Positions 58,105-64,000 of a DNA stretch of 64,000 bases are shown one piece after another. Numbering within the stretch: the first letter of the stretch is position 1; every line of letters starts with the position of its first letter. The DNA comes from JACTMZ01 sp044359955 (GTDB taxonomy: Bacteria; Verrucomicrobiota; Verrucomicrobiia; Chthoniobacterales; JACTMZ01), in the NCBI GenBank assembly GCA_044359955.1, contig JBIKLF010000002.1, positions 124,001-188,000 on the forward strand, written 5' to 3'. Position numbers and translations under genes: made by a program. A model generated the notes under the pieces. The model had not been told where the DNA came from and did not search any database. It was given only the letters and a program-made list of their open reading frames with translations.

Positions 58105-59252
58105 GCAGTTTCTGCCTCGCCTACAGCAAACTAATTTCCGCAGCGGTTGCGGCTGATTGCGCGGACAATTACGATCACGATCGCTTCGGACCGCCGCCGC
58201 GAAATGCATTTGATGCAAAAGCTTTGCTAAAGCGGATTCTCGGCAAAATTGGGCTTGTTTCCGTTGATCGCGTTTCCGGAGATCTGCGGGCTGGCCTGTC
58301 GTTCATCGAACCGCATTCCGCGCAGCTGGAGTGGCTCTACGCGCAGCTCGGCGATCAGGAATCTCGCGATCTCCTAGTGAGTCTCATGGCATTCCGCGCC
58401 TTGGGGCACAGGAAGGTAAAATTACCCACAAACACACCGGAGTATTGGCAAGGCATCGAACGCGCGAAAAAACTGTCTCTCGATGAAGACGATTTGGACC
58501 TCGGTTTTCGAGGTTTTCGCGCGGTTCGGATGAATCTGCGTGAGTTAGGCTATCCTATAACACTCTATTTTGTACCCTTCGCGGTTCACATCCAATTTGT
58601 CATGCAGCCCTACCGATGCGGGGGTTCCGACAAGCCGATAGAGGCTACTGCAGGGGACGTGGTGCTGGACTGCGGCGGATGCTATGGCGATACGGCCTTA
58701 TATTTCGCGCACAAAGTCGGCCAGCAGGGCAAGGTCTTAAGTTTCGAGTTTGTGCCAGCAAACCTTGAGATCTTGCGCAAGAATGTTGATCTCAACCCCA
58801 GCCTCAAACCGACCATACGACTGGTGGAGGCTCCGGTCAGCGACAAGTCGGGCCATGAATTGTTTCTCGAGGGCAGCGGCCCGGGCACACGTATCGTGCC
58901 GAAACCCAGCAGCGTCGGAGCGGCAAGTGTTCGGACGGTTGCCATCGACGATGTGGTTGAGCGGGAGAACCTAGAGCGGGTGGACTTTGTCAAAATGGAC
59001 ATAGAAGGCTCGGAGTTGGCCGCCTTGCAAGGAGCCGAGAAAACCCTGCGTAAATTCCGGCCGACTCTCGCGGTTAGCGTTTATCACAACTTGTCGGATT
59101 TCTGGACGATTCCGCAATACTTGGATTCGCTCGGTCTAGGTTACCGTTTCTATCTGCGCCACTTCACAATTCACGCGGAGGAGACAGTGCTCTTCGCCGT
59201 GGCTGACGAACGCGAGCAGCCTGTTTCGGAAGCATCGCTCCGCGCATCGTGA
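58101..59252 (+). CDS. FkbM-family SAM methyltransferase
   Basis: 383 aa. The C-terminal 230 residues are the FkbM domain: GDVVLDCGGCYGDTALYFAH (SAM loop), LSFEFVPANLEILRKNVDLN, VDFVKMDIEGSELAALQGAE (about residues 295-314). The N-terminal 150 residues have no recognised motif and may bind the acceptor. FkbM enzymes O-methylate sugars and polyketides. ATGA overlap with the sulfotransferase gene; GTGA overlap with the next. Confidence 0.88.
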   Translation: MSSFCLAYSKLISAAVAADCADNYDHDRFGPPPRNAFDAKALLKRILGKIGLVSVDRVSGDLRAGLSFIEPHSAQLEWLYAQLGDQESRDLLVSLMAFRALGHRKVKLPTNTPEYWQGIERAKKLSLDEDDLDLGFRGFRAVRMNLRELGYPITLYFVPFAVHIQFVMQPYRCGGSDKPIEATAGDVVLDCGGCYGDTALYFAHKVGQQGKVLSFEFVPANLEILRKNVDLNPSLKPTIRLVEAPVSDKSGHELFLEGSGPGTRIVPKPSSVGAASVRTVAIDDVVERENLERVDFVKMDIEGSELAALQGAEKTLRKFRPTLAVSVYHNLSDFWTIPQYLDSLGLGYRFYLRHFTIHAEETVLFAVADEREQPVSEASLRAS

Positions 59253-59992
59253 AAGTCGCCATTATGCAGCCGTATTTTCTGCCATACATCGGATATTGGC
59301 AGTTAATCGGTGCGGTTGATGCGTTCGTGGTTTACGACAACATCAAATACACCAAAAAGGGGTGGATCAACCGGAACCGCTTTTTGGTCAACGGCAAGGA
59401 GGCGCTTTTCAGTCTTACGCTGCGCAAGGACTCGGACTTTCTCGATGTGAACCAGCGATATCTGGCAGAGTCTTTCAATCGTGAAGACCTCATCAATCGT
59501 TTCCGCGAAGCCTATCGCAAGGCTCCAGAGTATTCCGCTTTCATGCCGGTTCTCGAGGACATCATTCGCTGCCCTTCGTCAAATCTCTTCGACTACATCC
59601 GCTATTCGATCGAGAAGGTCTGCTCGTATCTAGAGCTAAAGACGCCGGTGATGGTTTCATCAGCCATAGCCTGTGATCATTCGCTCAAGTCGGCTGAACG
59701 TGTGCAGGCCATCTGCAAAGCCTTGGGTGCAGACACCTACATCAATCCTGTTGGGGGAAGGGAGCTCTACTCGAAGGAGGACTTCGAGCGGCAGGGTCTC
59801 GCTTTGCAATTCTTGCAACCGCGTTTAACCGAATACGCGCAACCTGAAGAGACGTTCGTCCCGTGGCTCTCAATCATTGATGTCCTGATGTCGGAGCGTA
59901 TTCGGTGGGTAAAAAGAGTAGCACTTGAAGACTATGAAATCATTAGAAACAGACACGCCGCAGACTTTGGACAAGCATATCAAAGCCTATGA
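59249..59992 (+). CDS. WbqC-family protein
   Basis: 247 aa, GTG start overlapping the fkbM stop. VAIMQPYFLPYIGYWQLIGA, VDAFVVYDNIKYTKKGWINR and NPVGGRELYSKEDFERQGLA are the WbqC (PF08889) blocks. These proteins are found in O-antigen and capsule clusters. Their chemistry is not settled, and acyl or aminoacyl transfer to amino sugars has been considered. Overlaps the methyltransferase gene by 59 bp. Confidence 0.88.
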   Translation: MKVAIMQPYFLPYIGYWQLIGAVDAFVVYDNIKYTKKGWINRNRFLVNGKEALFSLTLRKDSDFLDVNQRYLAESFNREDLINRFREAYRKAPEYSAFMPVLEDIIRCPSSNLFDYIRYSIEKVCSYLELKTPVMVSSAIACDHSLKSAERVQAICKALGADTYINPVGGRELYSKEDFERQGLALQFLQPRLTEYAQPEETFVPWLSIIDVLMSERIRWVKRVALEDYEIIRNRHAADFGQAYQSL

Positions 59993-60677
59993 AGGGACAA
60001 ATCTTTACGACTTTGATAACGAGATCTTGTTAAACTGGTATCCGAAAAGAATCAGCAATTTGACTAAAGGCTCGCGGTCACTTCTCGAACTCGGCCTCGG
60101 GCATGGCTTCTCTACTAATCAGTTTGCCAATGAATTTTCACGGCATGTTGTAGTGGAGGGTTCGCCCGCTGTTATAGAACGCTTCAAGGAAGTATATCCT
60201 GATTGCCGTGCCCAAATTGTGGAGGCCTTATTTGAAAACTTTGTCTCGACCGAGAAGTTCGATGTCATTGTGATGGGATTTGTTCTCGAGCATGTTGAGG
60301 ATCCTGTCGCTGTTTTGCGGAGATTCACCGAGTATCTCTCCGACAAGGGCCGCATGTTTGTGGCAGTCCCAAATGCTGAAGTCTTGAATCGTCGTGTAGG
60401 GCGGTTAATGGGCCTAATAAAAGATATCACAAAGCCATCAGAAAACGACTTGTTGCTAGGTCATCGCCGTTACTACACGGTTTCCACGTTGATTGTTGAT
60501 CTTGAGCGAGCGGGACTAAGCGCCTTGAAGGTGGAAGGCATATACCTGAAGCCTCTAAGCACGCAGCAGATGCTTTCGCTGAATCTTGATCAATCCGCCG
60601 TAAATGCTTTCTGTGAGGTGGGCGTTGGTTACCCAGAGTTGAGTTGCGGCCTACTTGTAGAGGCCGCTCGCCCATGA
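59934..60677 (+). CDS. Class I SAM-dependent methyltransferase
   Basis: 247 aa from the ATG at 59934. SRSLLELGLGHGFSTNQFAN is the SAM-binding motif I (near residues 48-67). FDVIVMGFVLEHVEDPVAVL is motif II, then RMFVAVPNAEVLNRRVGRL. Type-11 methyltransferase. Codon use looks poorer in GC than the left half of the window, suggesting acquisition. It is translationally coupled on both sides. Confidence 0.88.
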   Translation: MKSLETDTPQTLDKHIKAYEGTNLYDFDNEILLNWYPKRISNLTKGSRSLLELGLGHGFSTNQFANEFSRHVVVEGSPAVIERFKEVYPDCRAQIVEALFENFVSTEKFDVIVMGFVLEHVEDPVAVLRRFTEYLSDKGRMFVAVPNAEVLNRRVGRLMGLIKDITKPSENDLLLGHRRYYTVSTLIVDLERAGLSALKVEGIYLKPLSTQQMLSLNLDQSAVNAFCEVGVGYPELSCGLLVEAARP

Positions 60678-61519
60678 GGATTCTTCTGGTTGGCGGTAAT
60701 TCAGCTGTGGCGCAGGCTCTGGCGCCGTGGCTTACGGATCTTGGCCAATTGATTACTGCGGGACGATACGGCTGCGACGTTAGTTTAGATCTCGCCTGGC
60801 CGTTGCAAAAAGTTGAACTCCCTCAAGGAATTGATGTTGTTGTCAATACTGCTGCCTGCTTCGGAACGACCGGCGCCGACGCTGTCTGCTCGAGCGTCGA
60901 GGTGAATGTGCTCGGTGCCGCTAAGTTATGTGCGGCATCGATCAAATCAGGTGTCCGGCACTTTGTGAACGTCTCAAGCATCAATGCCATTCTTTCCGAG
61001 GGTTCTCCATACTTCGATGCCTATGCTCTATCCAAAAAACAAGGCGATGATGTAATCGAACTACTCTGTCGCACGGCTAATGTAGCCTGCGCCATACTGA
61101 GGCCGTCTCAAATCTACGGACAGCCACTTTTTCGCAAGAGGCAGCGCTTCTTGTATGGCGCGATCGACCAAGCTTTGTCTGGGAAAAATATCGTGATTTA
61201 TGGAGCAAGGGCGCCGCTGCGAAATTATCTGCATGCTGAAGACTTCGGCAAGTTGGTGCGATCTACCATCGAGAAGAAAATACAAGGCGTTCACCAATGC
61301 ACGCATCCATGTGACTCGAGTTTTGAGGATATTGCATCAGCTGCTATTGCTGCTGCAGGCACAGACAGTCGCTTGGTTTTCGATGCGAGTCAGCGCGAGA
61401 TTCCAGACAACGTCTTTCCTTTCGAAGACTCTCTTTATCGTGAGCTGGGGTTCTATCCAGAAATTTCCATCGCAGCTGGTGTGACACGCGCGACAATAAG
61501 CACTGCGCAAGCATCGTGA
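60674..61519 (+). CDS. NAD(P)-dependent sugar epimerase/reductase (SDR family)
   Basis: 281 aa. ILLVGGNSAVAQALAPWL has a degenerate Rossmann loop (GGNSAVA in place of GxxGxxG). VRHFVNVSSINAILSEG and YALSKKQGD carry the active-site Ser and YxxxK (YALSK), LRPSQIYGQ follows. An extended SDR that could reduce or epimerise a nucleotide sugar such as a 4-keto intermediate. Start overlaps the previous stop. Confidence 0.87.
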   Translation: MRILLVGGNSAVAQALAPWLTDLGQLITAGRYGCDVSLDLAWPLQKVELPQGIDVVVNTAACFGTTGADAVCSSVEVNVLGAAKLCAASIKSGVRHFVNVSSINAILSEGSPYFDAYALSKKQGDDVIELLCRTANVACAILRPSQIYGQPLFRKRQRFLYGAIDQALSGKNIVIYGARAPLRNYLHAEDFGKLVRSTIEKKIQGVHQCTHPCDSSFEDIASAAIAAAGTDSRLVFDASQREIPDNVFPFEDSLYRELGFYPEISIAAGVTRATISTAQAS

Positions 61520-62514
61520 GAACAATCCTTGTTTCAGGCGCAAGCGGAGTAGTTGGCTACGGCATTGCACGTGCGCTTCGAATGAGTAAGGCCTACCTGA
61601 AGGTGCTCGGAACAACGACGCGCGAGGATTCAGCTGCTTCACTCTTCTGCGACGTTGTTGAGAAGGCTCCTCATACAAATGATCCTCGCTATTACGACTG
61701 GCTTCTCGAGATTGTAGAAAAGCACGCAGTCGATCTCCTTATTCCCGGTATCGAAATCGATATGCTGTCATGGTCGGCTAACAGGCTTCTCTTAAACGCG
61801 TCTGTTAAGTGCGTGTTGAACACGGAGCAGTTGATATCCCTCTGCAGCGACAAGTGGACCTTCTATCAAGATCTGTCGGGAAGAGCTGACCCGATAGCGA
61901 TACCTACTTACGATCGCGGTGATTTCAATGAGTTGGCCGATAAGTGCGGCCTGCCATTCCTGCTCAAACCCCGTCGAGGATACGGTTCCAGGGGAATCGT
62001 CAGGGTGGAAAGCGAGTCGGTGTTTGAAGTTCATCGTGAACAAATGCAGGTGCAACTTATCGCGCAGCCGATTGTCGGATCGGACGAAGCAGAATATTCA
62101 GTTTCCTGTTTTGCAGATGGACGGGGATCAGCAGCGAGCACATTTTCGCTGCGTCGGAAGCTTGGTTTCGGCGGCTTCACGGAGTGGGCTGAGGTGGTTG
62201 ACAATAGCCCATTTGACGACGCGGTCAGGCGATTGTGTTCTTTCTACAAGCCGGTGGGTCCGACGAATTTTCAATTCCGCGTTCATGACGGCGATGTGAA
62301 ACTTCTCGAAATCAACCCGAGGATATCATCCGCCTCATCGATTCGTGCGGCATTCGGATACAATGAGGCCGCCATGGCTCTCGAGTATTTCCTTAACGAT
62401 CGTATTCCGCCTGTTCCTCAAACAGGACGTGGACGAGCGGTGCGATACGTCGAGGATCATATTGACCCAGCCCCCGGAAACTGGACAGTGCTAAGTGGGG
62501 GTTCTTCGGTGTAA
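61516..62514 (+). CDS. ATP-grasp ligase, C-terminus replaced by IS-like sequence
   Basis: 332 aa, GTG start overlapping the epimerase stop. N-terminal Rossmann-like preATP-grasp domain (ILVSGASGVVGYGIARALRM), ATP-grasp core with PFLLKPRRGYGSRGIVRVES, EYSVSCFADGRG and KLLEINPRISSASSIRAAFG. It resembles CarB-type carboxylate-amine ligases used in capsule and antibiotic pathways. The last dozen residues (WTVLSGGSSV) come from sequence that looks like the start of an IS remnant, so the native end after RYVEDH was probably lost or altered. The catalytic core is complete. Confidence 0.82.
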   Translation: MRTILVSGASGVVGYGIARALRMSKAYLKVLGTTTREDSAASLFCDVVEKAPHTNDPRYYDWLLEIVEKHAVDLLIPGIEIDMLSWSANRLLLNASVKCVLNTEQLISLCSDKWTFYQDLSGRADPIAIPTYDRGDFNELADKCGLPFLLKPRRGYGSRGIVRVESESVFEVHREQMQVQLIAQPIVGSDEAEYSVSCFADGRGSAASTFSLRRKLGFGGFTEWAEVVDNSPFDDAVRRLCSFYKPVGPTNFQFRVHDGDVKLLEINPRISSASSIRAAFGYNEAAMALEYFLNDRIPPVPQTGRGRAVRYVEDHIDPAPGNWTVLSGGSSV

Positions 62515-62822
62515 AACCCGTAGAAGCCACGAAGGACCGACAGAGTGCAGGACGAATCCTCCGTAAGCTTTGAGAGATCGAGCACGCTAGGCTTAGCGAG
62601 GCCATGGCGGCAAACGCCGTCGGTTGCGTCCAAGCTTGGCCTTGCGCCGTAGTGCCAGCCAGCCCGACAAATTCTGGAGCCACGGCTTCATTCAAGACAG
62701 CGCAGCCAAATGGCTGCACCGTGCGTATCTTGTTCATCATGGACGAATACACCCCGGGACGCCTACTGCTTAAAGCCGAGCATACTGCCCCCAAGGCCCG
62801 CACCCGGCAAGTGCTTTGCTGA
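62482..62822 (+). mobile_element. Degenerate IS3-family remnant (orfB fragments)
   Basis: Translated pieces in two frames read RLRPSLALRRSASQPDKFWS and HGFIQDSAA, then NGCTVRILFIMDEYTPGRLL and LKAEHT after a one-base shift. This is the IS3-type OrfB pattern of an Arg-rich linker, W-S-x-D/G-F entry and the first catalytic Asp in IxDEYT. No complete transposase, no downstream DDE residues. The left limit TGGACAGTGCTAAGTGGGG is a guess at the IS end; no right end or target duplication found. It fills the 395-bp gap before the next gene. Confidence 0.65.
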
Positions 62823-62874
62823 TGTCTCCCATGGCAAGGTGGAGATTCCGGCTCAGTAGTGAAAACGTTTTTTC

Positions 62875-62903
62875 TTGACAGTTTTCTATGACTCAATTAT
62901 CGA
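62875..62903 (+). promoter_or_regulatory. Possible sigma-70-type promoter
   Basis: TTGACA at 62875-62880 is 17 bp from TATCGA at 62898-62903. The start site would fall at the ATG of the next gene (62910), giving a leaderless or nearly leaderless message. The -35 is perfect, the -10 is poor; position right after the IS remnant is suggestive but not decisive. Confidence 0.35.
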
Positions 62904-62909
62904 GATGGG

Positions 62910-63290
62910 ATGATTGCTATTAAGTATCCATTCGTTGCCGCCGCACTTGCCCTTGTTTCCATGCAGCCCGCAATGGCACAGACGGCCAATTACCGCGGCA
63001 GCTACTATTTTGGTGTGGTCTACACTGTGGGTGAAGCAGCTGGTCTCGGTAGCCACGGAGGCGCGACTGTAGCTCGAAGCGGGCAGGCCGTTTTCACGGA
63101 GTATTTCCCATCAACGGGCCAAAGTTTCACCGCCACGGGGAGGGTCGACAGAATTGGGCGCATAAGCTTTACTGAAAGCTTTTTGGCAGGTGGAGGCAGG
63201 ATTCACATCAGTGCGAACGGTCTACGGCGTTTAGGCAATGGAACGTTTGGCAACCCGTATTCCGGTGGTAGCTTCTTCGTTGTGAGGTAG
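62910..63290 (+). CDS. Small secreted protein of unknown function
   Basis: 126 aa. Signal peptide (YPFVAAALALVSMQPAMAQT), then a Gly/Ser/Thr/Phe-rich beta protein: YRGSYYFGVVYTVGEAAGLG, GRVDRIGRISFTESFLAGGG, GNGTFGNPYSGGSFFVVR. It resembles short beta-sheet surface or adhesin-like proteins but I know no family. Its codons are less GC-rich than the first half of the window. Confidence 0.7.
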   Translation: MIAIKYPFVAAALALVSMQPAMAQTANYRGSYYFGVVYTVGEAAGLGSHGGATVARSGQAVFTEYFPSTGQSFTATGRVDRIGRISFTESFLAGGGRIHISANGLRRLGNGTFGNPYSGGSFFVVR

Positions 63291-63314
63291 GCCAAATAAG
63301 AAGCCTAGCTGATA

Positions 63315-63947
63315 ATGGCTAAAGAGGCGCTCTGGCTGTCTGTTAGGTTTTTTGGACTCACCTTGGGCGCCTTTTTTTCAGCGCTCCTGATTGTCCTTTA
63401 CCTAGGGCTGGAACGACCTGAACCTGAGCGCACGCGGGGTTCGTCTAGCACTCCGAAGCAAGAATTGCAGGCCCCCGCAGCGCACGCTTCAGCGGCCAAA
63501 CTTGAGAAAGTCCCAGTTCCTATTGCTCCAACGGGTGCGGAGAGCGTTGCCCTTCTGGAGGCCTCCCAAGATTTCCTGCCGGAGGAGTGGGAGCCTGTTT
63601 TTTTCGAGATCTTTGAGGACGTCAATGAGCCGATGCAAATCCGTAACCAACGGCTTATGAATTTGGTGCTGAGCTCTGCGGTAGGAGTCCCCAGCGTCCA
63701 ACGCGCAGGGTTGCTGCATCTCGCTTACGGACTACCTGACGACGATGCTGAAAGTTTTTTGCGGCTAATACGAAGCAAGAGTGTGCCGCTTGATCTACGA
63801 TTGCAGATGCTAGAAACTGTCCTCAACTTTAGGCCTGAGCCGCTTGCACAACAGCTTATTGAGGCATTGAGCGTGCACGATGAGCTCAGCATCTCTCAAG
63901 CGGCACGTATGGCGCGGGACGAATTGATTTCGACGAGTCGGCCCTAA
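63315..63947 (+). CDS. Membrane-anchored protein of unknown function
   Basis: 210 aa. One N-terminal helix (GLTLGAFFSALLIVLYLGLE), a Pro/Ser/Ala-rich linker (about residues 35-75) and a helical C-terminal domain (EEWEPVFFEIFEDVNEPMQI; LLHLAYGLPDDDAESFLRLI; LSISQAARMARDELI) that looks like HEAT/ARM-type alpha repeats. It begins 24 bp after the preceding gene and may share its transcript. The last 53 bp of the window show nothing. Confidence 0.7.
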   Translation: MAKEALWLSVRFFGLTLGAFFSALLIVLYLGLERPEPERTRGSSSTPKQELQAPAAHASAAKLEKVPVPIAPTGAESVALLEASQDFLPEEWEPVFFEIFEDVNEPMQIRNQRLMNLVLSSAVGVPSVQRAGLLHLAYGLPDDDAESFLRLIRSKSVPLDLRLQMLETVLNFRPEPLAQQLIEALSVHDELSISQAARMARDELISTSRP

Positions 63948-64000
63948 ACACTGCAATATCTCAGCTTGAAGGTCCGAACAGCTGAGAGAAGATAAGCTAC

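Noticed and set aside
62393..62896. 167-codon minus-strand frame over the ATP-grasp end and IS remnant
   Set aside because: It lacks plausible codon use and overlaps the conserved ATP-grasp C-terminal region; the IS-like signal is on the plus strand.

Overview
The window is GC-rich bacterial chromosome. Its protein set and several lineage-type conserved unknowns suggest a member of the PVC superphylum, most likely Verrucomicrobiota. This is inferred from protein appearance only: no rRNA, tRNA or other phylogenetic marker was searched. Coding density is high. No rRNA, tRNA or CRISPR array was seen.

Layout. 1-5 kb: the tail of a TPR protein, then ftsK, a RodZ-like gene and rimO on the minus strand. 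5-11.7 kb: ExoD-like and DUF502 membrane proteins, purB, a REP-associated tyrosine transposase (RAYT) between two identical 60-bp hairpins, the translation/secretion block ffh-rpsP-khpA, a small lipoprotein, a diacylglycerol kinase homologue and an SMR transporter. 11.7-19 kb: an exported superoxide dismutase, an in-frame phosphatase-GlyA fusion, and a ferrous-iron operon (feoA-feoA-feoB plus accessory genes) behind a perfect 17-bp Fur-type palindrome. 19-33.6 kb: rmuC, ilvB, a lytic transglycosylase, menF-menD, trpF, a GH57 glucan enzyme and secreted unknowns. 34-40.2 kb: the cell-shape operon mreB-mreC-mreD-mrdA-rng. 40.5-45 kb: a Gld-like ABC export operon. 45.2-49.7 kb: sucA-sucB-TPR. 49.7-55 kb: a scrambled accessory region with repeated leader cassettes, toxin-antitoxin genes, a first O-antigen-type ABC permease and a decapitated ATPase. 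55-62.5 kb: a second ABC exporter and a tightly overlapping glycan-modification operon (sulfotransferase, FkbM, WbqC, methyltransferase, epimerase, ATP-grasp) whose base composition looks lower in GC than the rest. 62.5-64 kb: an IS3-type remnant and two small unknown genes.

The most unusual content is between genes. GTAG-footed palindromes occur in several sizes. The simplest flank the RAYT gene and overlap stop codons. Larger ones are bounded by inverted GGTAGGG/CCCTACC ends, are nested and rearranged, and in one comparison a 33-bp core is inverted between copies. In the accessory region a second family, a roughly 70-bp leader (hairpin plus a C/T-rich tract), directly precedes the start codons of three unrelated genes and follows a truncated hicA. 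Nested palindromes also sit inside the reading frame of the second ABC ATPase.
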